From the NCBI GenBank assembly GCA_963791325.1, contig CAWBRU010000019.1, positions 155,220-219,219 of the forward strand: a DNA stretch of 64,000 bases, in the 5' to 3' direction. Under the pieces are notes generated by a model. It did no database searches and was not told where the DNA came from. It saw only the letters and a list, made by a program, of their open reading frames with translations. A program made the position numbers and the translations under genes. Positions 38,376 through 47,980 of the stretch are shown here, piece after piece; position 1 is the first letter of the stretch, and every line of letters starts with the position of its first letter. Source of the DNA: JBEVJK01 sp963791325 (GTDB lineage Bacteria > Pseudomonadota > Alphaproteobacteria > Rhizobiales > Rhizobiaceae).

Positions 38376-38518
38376 GGCTAACGACTGGCGTTGAGCAGCG
38401 GGCCTTTCAGTCTGGCGCACACCTCGATGCTCGACACGACCGCTGCCCTGGCGAAGCACAGGGCAGCGAGCCATCACTCCTCAGGTTGGAACCCGTCTGC
38501 TCAAATGCCTAATTATGC
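38376..38518. repeat. Candidate integron attC site 4
   Basis: A 143-bp region with ends GGCTAAC (38,376) and ATTATGC (38,512, a one-base variant of GTTATGC). The outer arms pair well: TTGAGCAG-CGGG on the left and CCCGTCTGCTCAA on the right, plus GGC/GCC. The toxin-antitoxin promoter begins 8 bp after its right end. Confidence 0.45.
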
Positions 38519-38525
38519 GCCGCCC

Positions 38526-38554
38526 TTGCCGGCATGTCGATTATGACATATAAT
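38526..38554 (+). promoter_or_regulatory. Promoter of the toxin-antitoxin operon
   Basis: TTGCCG (38,526) and a perfect TATAAT (38,549) are separated by 17 bp. Transcription should start at about 38,561, right at the start codon, so the toxin message would be leaderless or nearly so. The AT-rich palindromic sequence around the -10 box (ATTATGACATATAAT) is a natural operator for the XRE antitoxin. Confidence 0.6.
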
Positions 38555-38561
38555 ACAATAT

Positions 38562-38909
38562 GTGTCCCCGAAGGACAAGCCTCTGGTCTGGCTGAGCGGC
38601 GAGGTGAAAACTCCTCCTTTCTCGGCTGACGCCAGGGTGGAGGCTGGCTTCCTGCTCCGAAAGCTCCAGGCGGGGCACCTCCTGGGATTGCCTCATTCGC
38701 GGCCGATGCCCGGCATCGGGTCCGGCTGTCACGAGCTCAGGATCCCGGACGCCGGGGTGACTTGGCGCATCATCTATCGCGTCGACGATGACGCCATCGT
38801 GATCGCCGAAGTCTTTCCGAAGAAGCAGCAGGCCACTCCGGCACGGGTCATTCGGGTCACCAAGGACCGGCTTCGCCGATACGACGTGATTTCACGTGGA
38901 GGTGGTTGA
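38562..38909 (+). CDS. higB: RelE/HigB-type toxin (phage Gp49-like)
   Basis: A 115-residue toxin of the RelE/ParE superfamily, Gp49/HigB-like branch. Landmarks are VWLSGEVKTPPFSADARVEA, LPHSRPMPGIGSGCHELRIP and WRIIYRVDDDAIVIAEVFPK. These proteins cut mRNA on the ribosome. The frame begins at GTG 38,562; an overlapping ATG (38,560) is in another frame. The start sits at the predicted transcription start, with no room for a ribosome site. The antitoxin start follows the toxin stop directly. Toxin-first order is typical of higBA pairs. Confidence 0.87.
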   Translation: MSPKDKPLVWLSGEVKTPPFSADARVEAGFLLRKLQAGHLLGLPHSRPMPGIGSGCHELRIPDAGVTWRIIYRVDDDAIVIAEVFPKKQQATPARVIRVTKDRLRRYDVISRGGG

Positions 38910-39242
38910 ATGGATGCAAGCAAGCGTAGGCGCCTCGAACGAGCAGGTTGGAAGGTAGGTTCGACATCCGAGTTCCTTGGTCTGTCGTCCGTCGAGGAAG
39001 AGTTGGTCGAGATGAAGCTCGCCTTGAGTGCAAGGCTCAGAAAGACCCGCGAATCAGGCAACCTAACGCAAACCGACTTGGCCAAGCGGATGGGGTCCAG
39101 CCAATCCAGGGTGGCCAAGATGGAAGCGGGCGATCCGACGGTCTCGCTCGACCTGCTCGTTCAGGGACTGCTGGCCGCGGGCGCAACACGACGGCAGATC
39201 GCCAGCGCTTTGAGCCAACGCAAGAAGGCTGTTGGGGAGTAG
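38910..39242 (+). CDS. higA: XRE-family antitoxin
   Basis: A 110-residue HTH protein. The XRE helix-turn-helix is NLTQTDLAKRMGSSQSRVAK with MEAGDPTVSLDLL following. The N-terminal 40 residues carry a polar LSSVEEELVEMK segment that probably binds the toxin. It begins immediately after the toxin stop (TGAATG). It should neutralise HigB and repress the promoter at 38,526-38,554. Confidence 0.87.
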   Translation: MDASKRRRLERAGWKVGSTSEFLGLSSVEEELVEMKLALSARLRKTRESGNLTQTDLAKRMGSSQSRVAKMEAGDPTVSLDLLVQGLLAAGATRRQIASALSQRKKAVGE

Positions 39243-39257
39243 GCGTCTGGGGAGCAC

Positions 39258-39827
39258 ATGACTTTCCATTTTTGCGGGTACTTCCCGAAGAAGGCGACGC
39301 CTCGGCCTGAGAAGTACGACCTGCCTGGCGTTGTCGAGATTGCCTCCGTCAGCCAGTGTATTGCAAAAGGCCCGGAGGACTGGATCGAGAGCTGGAAGTG
39401 GAACGAACTCGGCTTCTTTGGTGACGTCGACATCGCTGAGTCCATCGTTCCCGAGTCCGAGCGGTCCCACTTCGACGTCTACGCTTATGAATTCCTCGAC
39501 GAGCGCTTCGCCGAAGGTCTAGCCGAAGCATGGACCGTGCCTCCACTGACCTGCAGACCGCCAGGCAGCGACTTCGAGCCGCTGGGATTCGACGTGATCA
39601 GCAAGTCCCTCGCCCACTTCTTCGAATGCAGTCCTCTCTCCTGCAACCATGCTGCGAAGACCTTCAAGGCGAATGCGCACTGTCTGTTCGACGCACTCGA
39701 CGAGGCCGTAGCTGCCGCCAAGGTGTTTTCGAAGGGAAACTGGGAACCGGGGCCGTACTACGTTGCCCGGGTCTTGCGGCGCGCGTACGGCAGCCCGGAT
39801 GATCTTCTGGGAACGACGGGCGCATAA
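39258..39827 (+). CDS. Orphan cassette-type protein of unknown function
   Basis: An intact 189-residue product. I recognise no family. It starts MTFHFCGYFPKKATPRPEKY, has several Trp and Cys residues (WIESWKWNELGFFGDVDIAE, FFECSPLSCNHAAKTF), an acidic net charge and no signal peptide or membrane segment, so it is probably a soluble cytoplasmic protein. It follows the antitoxin gene by 15 bp, and its TAA stop lies inside the GCATAAC end of attC-like site 5. That overlap is a common arrangement for genes in integron cassettes. Confidence 0.6.
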   Translation: MTFHFCGYFPKKATPRPEKYDLPGVVEIASVSQCIAKGPEDWIESWKWNELGFFGDVDIAESIVPESERSHFDVYAYEFLDERFAEGLAEAWTVPPLTCRPPGSDFEPLGFDVISKSLAHFFECSPLSCNHAAKTFKANAHCLFDALDEAVAAAKVFSKGNWEPGPYYVARVLRRAYGSPDDLLGTTGA

Positions 39828-39929
39828 CCCTCAATTGGCCCGCGCTACACGCTGCACTTCCATCGCGCAATACGGCGAGCTGTGCTCGCAGGTACCTCTG
39901 CTCGAGCGCCGAATGTTCGCGCGTTAGGC
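39822..39929. repeat. Candidate integron attC (or attI) site 5
   Basis: A 108-bp segment running from GCATAAC (39,822, containing the stop of the preceding gene) to GTTAGGC (39,923, a perfect GTTRRRY core). A small hairpin GCGAG-CTGTG-CTCGC sits in the centre; the outer arms pair only weakly. It is the element nearest the integrase remnant, so it might be the attI/attC boundary. The rest up to 40,176 holds no gene. Confidence 0.45.
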
Positions 39930-40176
39930 GGTTCTGCCTTTTCCCGGGATTGCAGGGGAAACGCGGCGAGGTGGGCGGCACGGCTGGAAGTTTGTTGGCT
40001 TCTCGGGAGTTTGGGGGGTGCCTCTGCAGTGATGACTCGCGCCGATAGGCGGTTTCTTTGATTTCTCGCGAAGGCAGGCAGTGGGCTGCAGGAGAGGGCT
40101 GGCGACTGCCTGGTCGGGCCTGGCGCTCGCCGTACTTCGGCGGACGCCGAAGGCAGCAAGGCGTTCGATCCGCCGG

Positions 40177-40636
40177 GGCGTGACGGCCGCGTCCCCCAAA
40201 TCTCCGCTGCGCATGCAATTGGTCGTGGTGGGGCAACTTCACGAGGTCGACCTGCAGGAGGGAGCTGGCTGCGTCGAGCTACCAGAAGCGTTGCGCTCCA
40301 AGTATCCGAACGCCTGTCGTGAGTGGCCGTGGCAATGGGTCTTCCCGGCCACACGGCGTTATGTGGACGCTGCGACGGGCGAGCAGCGCCGGCATCATTT
40401 ACACGAGACCGCACTCCAGCGCGCGGTCCGAGCCGCCGCCAGTGCCGCTGGGCTCGGCAAAGCCGTCAGCTGTCACACGTTTCGCCATTCGTTTGCCACA
40501 CACTTGCTGGAAGCTGGCTACGACCTCCGAACGATCCAGAAGCTTCTCGGTCACCACGAGTCTGCGCACGACCATGATCTACACCCACGTCCTGAATCGG
40601 GGCCCACTCGGCGTACGGAGCCCACTTGATCGCTAG
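40177..40636 (+). pseudogene. intI: Integron integrase remnant (C-terminal half)
   Basis: About 150 residues of a tyrosine recombinase with the diagnostic integron-integrase insert: RSKYPNACREWPWQWVFPAT is the IntI-specific patch. CHTFRHSFATHLLEAGYDLR and TIQKLLGHHE hold the catalytic His and second Arg, and after one indel near 40,565 YTHVLNRGPLGVRSPLD contains the catalytic Tyr. The N-terminal domain and the first catalytic Arg box are missing upstream, so the gene is a remnant and should be inactive. It points away from the array of small genes to its left, the classical orientation for intI relative to its cassettes. Confidence 0.85.
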
Positions 40637-40694
40637 TTGCCCGGAGGGCGCGCGCGATCTCCGTCCGCGCGCAATGGTGCTACGCTTGCTTGCC

Positions 40695-41542
40695 ATGCCC
40701 GCCGTTGCCGAATCCGCCGCCTCCTCCCTCCCCGGCACCGATGAGTTCATCGAGCGTTGCGAGCGCATCCGCGCCTGGAACTATGTCGTGCGCGCCGCTG
40801 CGCAGGCTGCGCTGGCGCCGCCCATGGAAGCCGCCGGGACGGCAACGTTCGGCTCGGCGCAGGTGTGGTTCACGGGGACGCGGGCTCGGGTGCATCTCCT
40901 GAACGAAACGAGTCTGGACGAGCTGGAGGCCATCGAGGATTGGCTCGCGGAGCGGGAGCTGACGGCGATGTTCGATGTGTTGCCCGTCATCGCCTGTCGA
41001 CCTGTGGCGCGCGTGCTCGGAGAACGTGGCTATCGTTTGGTGGCGTGGCAGCCGACGCTGTACCGCCATCTGTCCACGGCCATCGGCGCCGCCGCGGCGA
41101 CGCCGCGGGTGGAGCGGGAGCGGGTCAGCGCCGTCGAGGTCGAAGAGGTCGAGGGCGAGAGCGCAGAGTTCCGCAATACGTTCATGGCGGGGCTACGAGA
41201 TCCCGGAGCAGGACTGGGAGAGCGCGGCGCGGATCATGGACGCTCGCTGGCAGGCGGAGGGCGCGCGGCGCTTCCTGGCGCGGTCGCACGGCGAGGCCGT
41301 TGCGGCGGCGACGTTGGTGGTGCACGACGGCATCGCACGGCTGGCAAACTGTGCGACGTTGCCCGCTGACGTCAGCGGGGCGCGCAGGCGGCAGCTGATC
41401 GCGTGCGCGGCTGCGCTGCGCGGCAGAGGCGAGGCTCGAGCTGGCGGTCTCGGACGCGCGGCAGGGGGGCTCGAGTCTGCGCAACCTGGCGCGTGCCGGT
41501 TTTGCGGTGGGCGCGCACGTCACGCAGTGGCAACGCGGCTGA
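40695..41542 (+). pseudogene. GNAT family N-acetyltransferase (two frameshifts)
   Basis: The N-terminal 170 residues from ATG 40,695 (FIERCERIRAWNYVVRAAAQ, TGTRARVHLLNETSLDELEA) are open. Frameshifts near 41,200 and 41,425 then move the reading. The C-terminal acetyltransferase fold is seen as FLARSHGEAVAAATLVVHDG, LPADVSGARRRQLIACAAAL and SSLRNLARAGFAVGAHVTQW, ending at TGA 41,540-41,542. It is a tandem-type GNAT of about 280 residues whose substrate is unknown. It lies just downstream of the integrase remnant. Confidence 0.72.
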
Positions 41543-41598
41543 AGCGGGTCGCGCCCACGTGGGCGCAGCGAGGGCGTGTGCCGCGCCGTCCGGAACGT

Positions 41599-42304
41599 TC
41601 ACAAGTCGACGTAGTGCGTCGGCGCCATGTCGAAGTGGAAGTGGTCGTCGTGGTCGCGGTGGGCTGGCCCGAGCAGGGTGCGAAAGACATCGCGTTCGAG
41701 CAGCGCCTGGGTGAGCTCTTCGAGGAAGCGCGCGGCGAGGCGCGTCGGAGGCGTCGCCACGGGCCTTCCAGTGCTTGGCGACGAGCACGTCGAAGCTCGC
41801 GCTGTCTCCGTCCTTCTTGGCGGAGCGCTCGTGCCCTTCTTCGAGCTCGTAGAGCCCCTTGCCCTTGGCAGAGGTCGAGTCGTCTTCGTCGGCGAATCGG
41901 AAGCCCTTGATGTCGATGGCGTTGCCGAGGGCGTGCTCGCTCAGGCGGCGACCACTGCCGTTGACGGTGCGGCAACCGTACGAGGCGGCGACGAGGATGC
42001 TGCTCGGCACGCGGTCATAGACGCGCAGCGAGACTTCGCGCACGACCTGTTCGAGCTCGAGCAGGGGCTCGCGGAAGGAGGGGGTGATGCGGGCGGCGGG
42101 GGATAGGCGCAGCGTCTCCCCGGAGAACTTCTGGAGCTTCATGTCGGGGCAGTCGCCTTTGCGGCGCATGCCGTCGAGCGGGTACTCCCCTTCGGGGTAG
42201 CGGGACGCTGGATCGCGACCCAGGGCTCGCGCGCTGGTGACTGCGCCTCCCGCGCCCAGGCTCGTGTCGGGCGTGTACTCGCGAGCACAGCCAGCGAGCA
42301 GCAC
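41599..42304 (-). pseudogene. Extensin-family lipoprotein (frameshifted)
   Basis: A putative peptidase of the bacterial Extensin-like (D-Ala-D-Ala carboxypeptidase-related) family. LLAGCARE at the start looks like a lipobox. GMRRKGDCPDMKLQKFSGE, SSILVAASYGCRTVNGSGRR, LSEHALGNAIDIKGFRFADE and, after an indel near 41,750, GPAHRDHDDHFHFDMAPTHY are the conserved Cys, His and Asp blocks (metal ligands H..D and HFH). It probably acts on peptidoglycan in the periplasm. The true start is unclear because the signal sequence is split by another probable indel. Confidence 0.75.
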
Positions 42305-42691
42305 GGTGCAGCACGGCAGGCAGGGCTCGAGCCATGCTGCAGATCAGTGCAACGCGCGCGCCAACGTGGGCTGCCCTCCGCCCCGCGGACCGTTCATCAG
42401 CACTTGCGCCCGATGCCCGCTGCACGCCCCATCCCTGCCCCATCCCGCGGCGTCTTTCCCAGTTCTTGCCCGCTCGAACTGCGCGACAGCGAGGCGAACT
42501 GGCCGCGCCACCGGCGCTTCGTGGCACGGTGCGACACGCAAACACGGCAGATCTTTGCACTGGCACGCCCCAGGAGGCCCACAAGCGAGCTCCTTTCCGC
42601 AGGCTCGGCGACGAACAGTGGCCAAAATGCCGCACCAAACCGGGCCCCCAAATGGCCGGAGCGGGGTGTGAGGGCTAAGCTGAGGTGTCCC
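42305..42691. other. Intergenic stretch between divergent genes
   Basis: About 390 bp, GC-rich, with open frames that are not convincing as genes. It must hold promoters for the extensin-family gene (reverse) and the secreted protein gene (forward); I cannot place them. Confidence 0.35.
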
Positions 42692-43776
42692 ATGCTGCCG
42701 CATCTGCGTCGCCGTTCCTGCCTGCGTTGGGCGGCGCCGTCGGCCTTCCTGGCGGCCACCGTGTCGCTGCTGCCCGCTCCGGCGCAGGCTTGCTCCTGGG
42801 GGACAGAGCTCGTGGAATCGTCTTATCCACTGCTGAACGCGGTGGACGTGCCGACCAACGCGGTGCTCTTCGTCTACGGGCCCGAGCTACGCCCCGCGTC
42901 ATTCCCCGCTCTCGTGCCCGAAGAGCTACAGTTGCTCGACGAGAGCGGCCAGAGCGTGGCGTTCGATATGCAGGCCGTGCGTGCCCAGCGGTTTCGATCT
43001 GGCGCCGCTTCAGCCGCTGCAGCCGAATGAGCGCTACCAGCTGCTGCCCGGGGGGCCCCTCAGCCTACCCTCTGCTCGAGTTCACGACCGGCAGCGGGCC
43101 CGCGGCGGTGCCGGAGAGCCTGAGCGCGCCGGAGCTCGACGTCGTGCACGCTCAGCTACCCGGCGGGCTCGTGCGGCGTGCTCGCGGGGCTCTGCGTCGA
43201 GTCGTCCGCTGCGGCAAATACGACACTCGAGGTGCGCGTGGGCAACGAAGTACTGGCACGGGGCGTCGAGCCCTGCCAGCCTGCTCCACCGAGCGTACGG
43301 GCGAACCGCTCGCCGACGAGCGATTGCGTCGAGGTGCGAGCGCGCGACGTGCGCGGCCACCGTTCGGCGCCGCGCACGCGTGTGCGGCGAGGCCATCGCG
43401 CGCTTTGAACTGCCGGGCTGACAACTTCGGCGCCGCGTACACTTGCGACAACTACCTCGACTACGTGCGGCAGGCCTGCGGCGTCACGCCGGAGCGAGCG
43501 ACGCCGGCAACGGTCGGCCGGTGCGGACAGCCCGCTGCCCGAGAACGCCAGCGCGCCGCGGGACGTGATGTACGGCGCCGTACCCGAGCGAGCCTGACGG
43601 GCAGCGACACCGTCATCTACGACGACGTGCCGTCCGTGCGCAGCTCGCGGCGGCTGCACGCTCTGGGCGGCGCCGCGCCTCCGCGGCGATCCGGGCGAGC
43701 ACCGCGTGGCGGGGTTGGGGCTGGCGGTGGCGCCGCTTTGGCGGCGGCCCTGCTCGGCGCGCGCCGCCGCAGCTAG
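42692..43776 (+). pseudogene. Secreted protein with MYXO-CTERM-like ending (many frameshifts)
   Basis: ATG 42,692 gives a good signal peptide (RRRSCLRWAAPSAFLAATVS, then LLPAPAQA) followed by ACSWGTELVESSYPLLNAVD. The body shifts frame at about 42,985, 43,060, 43,170, 43,385 and later, but pieces such as LLEFTTGSGPAAVPESLSAP and NTTLEVRVGNEVLARGVEPC read as extracellular beta-rich domain, and FGAAYTCDNYLDYVRQACGV adds paired Cys. The end combines a small hydrophobic stretch and an Arg cluster (GGGAALAAALLGARRRS), like the MYXO-CTERM sorting signal of myxobacteria. It is probably a cell-surface or secreted protein; function unknown. Confidence 0.62.
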
Positions 43777-43783
43777 CGCGGAG

Positions 43784-44559
43784 CTACTCCCAGTTCTTCC
43801 AGGGGGCGTTGCCCTTGGCCCAGAGCTCTTCCAGGTAGTTCTTGTCGCGCAGGGTGTCCATCGCCTGCCAGAAGCCCTCGTGGCGGTACGCGGAGAGCTT
43901 GCCCTCGCGCGCCAGCTTGCGCAGCGGCTCTTGCTCCCACACGGTGCTGTCGTCGTCGATGTAGTCGAGCGCCTCGGGCTCCACCACGAAGAAGCCGCCG
44001 TTCACCCAGGCGCCGTCCCCGCGCGGCTTTTCCCGGAAGAGGCGATCTTGTGGCTGCCCTCCGAGAGCATGATGGCGCCGAAGCGGCCGGGCGGGGAGAC
44101 CGCGGTCAAGGTGACGAGCGACTTCTCCTTTTCGTGAAAGCGATGCAGCGCGTTGATGTCCACGTTGCTCACGCCGTCACCGTAGGTCAGGTAAAAGCGC
44201 TCCTTGCCGATGAAGTCGCGCACGCGGCGCACGCGCCCGCCCGTCATCGTGTCCTGACCGGTGTCCACCACCGTCACCTTCCACGGCTCGCGGTGCGGCA
44301 TGTGCACCTCGATGCTGTTGTTCTTCATGTCGAAGGTGACATCCGAGTTGCGGATGAAATAGCTGTGGAAGTAATCCTTGATCACGTCCGCGCGATAGCC
44401 GCCGCAGATGATGGCTTCGTTCACGCCGAAGGCCGAGTAGCTCTTGAGGATGTGCCACAGGATGGGGCGGCCGCCGACCTCCACCATGGGCTTGGGTTTG
44501 ATCGAGGTTTCTTCCGAGAGGCGAGTACCGAGACCGCCCGCCAAGATCACTACCTTCAT
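43784..44559 (-). pseudogene. rfbF: Glucose-1-phosphate cytidylyltransferase (one frameshift)
   Basis: Makes CDP-glucose from CTP and glucose-1-phosphate. The N-terminus MKVVILAGGLGTRLSEETSI, then KPKPMVEVGGRPILWHILK, is the nucleotidyltransferase signature. FYLTYGDGVSNVDINALHRF and, after an indel near 44,030, MNGGFFVVEPEALDYIDDDS complete the fold. The C-terminus SAYRHEGFWQAMDTLRDKNY matches RfbF closely. Without the indel it would have about 257 residues, the family norm. It lies 31 bp downstream of the sugar methyltransferase gene in the same direction. Confidence 0.88.
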
Positions 44560-44590
44560 TCGACGCTCTCCTCTTTCGCTGACTCGGCGC

Positions 44591-45870
44591 TTACTCGACA
44601 CCTTGGCGCGCGGGATCGGCACGACGAACTTCGCGCCCCATTTCCGCACGTCCGCCATCTGCGTCATGATCTCTTGCCGCAGGTTCCAGGGCAGGATCAG
44701 GATGTAGTCCGGCTTGGTCTCGAAGATCTTCTCCGGCGCGTAGATGGGGATGCGGCTGCCGGGCAAGAGGTTGTTCTGCTTGTGCGGGCTGCGATCCACC
44801 GTGTAGTCGACGAAATCGCGACGGATGCCGCAGTAGTTGAGCAGGGTGTTGCCCTTGCCGGGCGCGCCGTAGCCGACGACCGTCTTGCCCTTGCGCTTGA
44901 CGTCGATCAAAAACTCGAGCAGCGCGCGCTTGGTCTCCCGCACGTTCTCGGCGAAGGACGGCGTAGTACTCCTTGGTCTCCACGCCGAGCGCCGCTTCCT
45001 TGGCGAGCAGCGCGCCCACGTTCTTGGTGTCCTGGTGCGCAGCCTCGGTATGGCAACCGTAGATGCGCAGCGACCCGCCGTGGGTGGGCAGCTCCTCCAC
45101 GTCGAAGAGCCGGATGCCGTGGTGAGCAAAAATGCGACGTACGGTGGTGAATGAGAAGTAGGAGAAGTGCTCGTGATAGATGGTGTCGAACTGGTTCTCC
45201 GCGATCAGGCGCACCAGGTGCGGAAACTCCATGGTGATGACGCCCGTCTCCTTCGAGCAGCAGCTTCATCCCGGCGACGAAGTCGTTCACGTCCGGCACG
45301 TGGGCGAGCACGTTGTTGCCGAGCAGCAGATCGGGCCGCTTGCCTTCGCTCACCAGCTGGCGCGCGGTCTCGGAGCCGAAGAAGCAGACCCGGCTCTCCA
45401 CCCCCTTCTTGCGGGCGGCCGCGGCGGTGTTGCCCGCCGGTTCGATGCCCAGGACCGGCACGCCGTGCTGCACGAAGTTCTGCAGTAAGTAGCCGTCGTT
45501 GCTGGCAATTTCGATGACGAAGCTATTCTTGCCCAGGCTGAAGCGCTGGCTCACCGTCGTCCACGTAGCGCTTGGCGTGGGCCAGCCAGGAGTCCGAAAA
45601 GGACGCGAAGTAGGCGTACTCCCCGTCCCCGAAGATCTCGGAGGGGACCACGAACTCGTCCAGCTGCACCAGCCAGCACTTGCTGCACACGAAGGCGTGC
45701 AGCGGGAAAAAGGGCTCGGCCTCTTGGGCCTTGGCCAGGGGCACATGCTTCTGGCACAGCGGCGAGCTGCCCAGGTCCACGAAGCTCGTGCTCAGGCCTG
45801 CCCCACAAAAACGGCAAGTGGAGGCCGCGGCTCGGTTATCGGGCTGGCTCTCGGTATTCTGTCCGGTCAT
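44591..45870 (-). pseudogene. NDP-hexose C-methyltransferase (several frameshifts)
   Basis: A SAM-dependent sugar C-methyltransferase with the three-part architecture of TylC3-type enzymes: an N-terminal zinc-binding region (TCRFCGAGLS and CSKCWLVQLDEFV), a Rossmann methyltransferase core (SFVIEIASNDGYLLQNFVQH and LLLGNNVLAHVPDVNDF), and a C-terminal Methyltransf_14-like domain (VVGYGAPGKGNTLLNYCGIR, LPGSRIPIYAPEKIFETKPD). Frame changes occur at about 45,550, 45,255, 44,960 and close to the end. ATG 45,870 is preceded by GAGGTGAGG. With rfbF it suggests a branched CDP-linked sugar. It is divergent from rfbC. Confidence 0.85.
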
Positions 45871-45967
45871 AGTCCTCACCTCTCGAGGCAATTATCCTGG
45901 CCCGAGAGCAGTATCCCGGGCCACCTAATTTGCAGTACGTCCGACATTTGACGAGAGTGAGTGCCGC

Positions 45968-46513
45968 GTGATTTTCTCCGAGACCCGCCTGCTCGGGGCG
46001 TACACCGTCGACCTCGAGCTCAACCAGGATGCTCGCGGCTACTTCGCGCGCACCTTCTGCCAGCGCGAATTCTCCGAGCATGGCCTGATCGCGCACTACC
46101 CGCAGTGCAACGTGTCCTACAACCGGGACAAAGGCACGCTGCGCGGCCTGCACTATAACCGCCTCGCGCACGAGGAGGCCAAGCTGGTGCGCTGCCAGGT
46201 GGGCAGCATCTACGATGTGATCGTGGACCTGCGGCAGGGCTCGCCCACGCTCGGCCAGTGGCTAGGCATCGAGCTGTCCGCCCAGAACCACCGCATGCTG
46301 TACATTCCGAAGGGCTTCGCGCACGGTTTTTTGACGCTGACGCCCCACAGCGAAATCCACTACCAGATGAGCGAGTTCTACGTGCCGGGCGCCGGGCTCG
46401 GCCTGCGCTATGACGACCCGGGAATCGGCGTCGAGTGGCCGGAAGCCCCTCGGGTGATTTCCCAGCGCGACCGTAATTACCCCGATTGGCATCCCGAAGG
46501 TGAAGATGACTGA
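45968..46513 (+). CDS. rfbC: dTDP-4-dehydrorhamnose 3,5-epimerase family protein
   Basis: A 181-residue cupin-fold sugar epimerase, intact. DARGYFARTFCQREFSEHGL, TLRGLHYNRLAHEEAKLVRC (active-site His) and YIPKGFAHGFLTLTPHSEIH are typical RmlC/RfbC blocks. It starts at a GTG (45,968). Next to rfbF and a C-methyltransferase it may act on a CDP-linked 4-keto sugar rather than on dTDP-rhamnose. The gene lies 97 bp from, and divergent to, the methyltransferase. Confidence 0.88.
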   Translation: MIFSETRLLGAYTVDLELNQDARGYFARTFCQREFSEHGLIAHYPQCNVSYNRDKGTLRGLHYNRLAHEEAKLVRCQVGSIYDVIVDLRQGSPTLGQWLGIELSAQNHRMLYIPKGFAHGFLTLTPHSEIHYQMSEFYVPGAGLGLRYDDPGIGVEWPEAPRVISQRDRNYPDWHPEGEDD

Positions 46514-46669
46514 GCACCCTGCCAGTCCTCGCGAGCGGGCCAACCCCTGGCGCTAGAACCCCGATGTCCCTGAAGCCCGTGCCTCGCAAGCCCGTTTCGC
46601 GCCCTCGCCGCCGCTGTCGAGCCCGCCGCAGCCCCCCCAGCGCGCGCCGCCACGCCCCGAGGGGAGGCG

Positions 46670-47948
46670 ATGTATGCCTTGGTGCGGGAGCTCTACCCGA
46701 TCTGCCGCAGCATCACCGGCGACGGCGTGCGGCAGACGCTGGAGATCCTCGGCCGGCACGTGCCGCTGTCGCTCACGGAGCTGCCCACGGGCGCGGACGT
46801 GCTGGACTGGACGGTGCCCAAGGAGTGGAACATCAAGGGCGGCTGGATCCAGAAGCTGAACGGGGAGCGGGTGCTCGATTTCGCGAGCTCGAACCTGCAC
46901 GTGCTCAACTACAGCACGCCGGTGCCCCGGCGGCGCATCAGCCGGGCGGAGCTCGAGCCGCACCTGCACTCTCTGCCGGAGCACCCCGATTGGGTGCCGT
47001 ACCGCACCTCGTATTACGCGGAGCGCTGGGGCTTCTGCCTATCGCAGCGCCAGCGCGAGGCGTTGACCGACGCCGAATACGAGATCTGCATCGACTCCAC
47101 GCTCGAGCCCGGTCACCTCACCTACGCCGAAAGCGTGATCCCCGGAGCCTCGACGGACGAGATCGTGCTCACGGCGCACATCTGCCATCCGTCGCTGTGC
47201 AACGACAACCTGAGCGGCATCAGCGTCGCCACCTTCCTCTTGCAAGAGCTGCAGAAGCAACCGCAACGCTACACGCTGCGGGTGCTGTTCATTCCGGGCA
47301 CGATCGGTTCGATCGCCTGGCTGTCGCAGAATCGGGAGCGAGCGGCGTCGATCAAGCATGGCCTGTCGCTCGTGTGTCTCGGGGACGACAGCCCGTTCAC
47401 CTACAAGCGCACGTTGCACGGCAGCCGCGAGGTCGATCGAGTGCTGGCCTACGCGCTCGAAGCATCGAAGCTGCCGTCCCAGGTCATCGACTACTTCCCG
47501 TACGGGTACGACGAGCGGCAGTTCAACTCGCCGGGCTTCGGGTTGCCGGTGGGCTCCTTGATGCGCGGGCAGCACGGCAAATTCCCCGAGTACCACACCT
47601 CGGCGGACAACCTCGAGCTTCGTGTCTCCCGCGCGGCTGGAGGAGTCGCTCGAGCTGTGCCTCAGCGCCGTCGGCATGTTGAACGACAATCGGCGCTTCC
47701 AGAATTTGAGGCCGTATGGCGAGCCGCAGCTCGGCAAGCGAGGCGTGTATCGGGCGCTCGGTGGCACGGACATCGCCGATACGCAGCTGGCGCTGTTCTG
47801 GGTGCTGGCGCTCAGCGACGGGCAGAACGATCTGCTGCAGATCGCCCAGCGCTCGAGCCTACCCTTCGCGGTGATCCGCGATGCGGCGTTGATCCTGGAG
47901 CGGCAGGAGCTCTTGGCGGCGGTCGGTGCAGACGGCGCACCGAGGTGA
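46670..47948 (+). pseudogene. DUF4910 aminopeptidase-like protein (one frameshift)
   Basis: About 425 residues. MYALVRELYPICRSITGDGV, VPKEWNIKGGWIQKLNGERV, VLTAHICHPSLCNDNLSGIS (metal ligands of the M28-like fold) and GSREVDRVLAYALEAS are DUF4910/DUF2172 family landmarks. The family is common inside O-antigen and capsule loci, where its role is not settled. An indel near 47,625 moves the C-terminal winged-helix-like part (SLELCLSAVGMLNDNRRFQN) into another frame, ending at 47,948. ATG 46,670 is preceded by AGGGGAGG. Confidence 0.82.
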
Positions 47949-47980
47949 CGGTTAACTAGCAAAGGATGAGGCGGACGACA

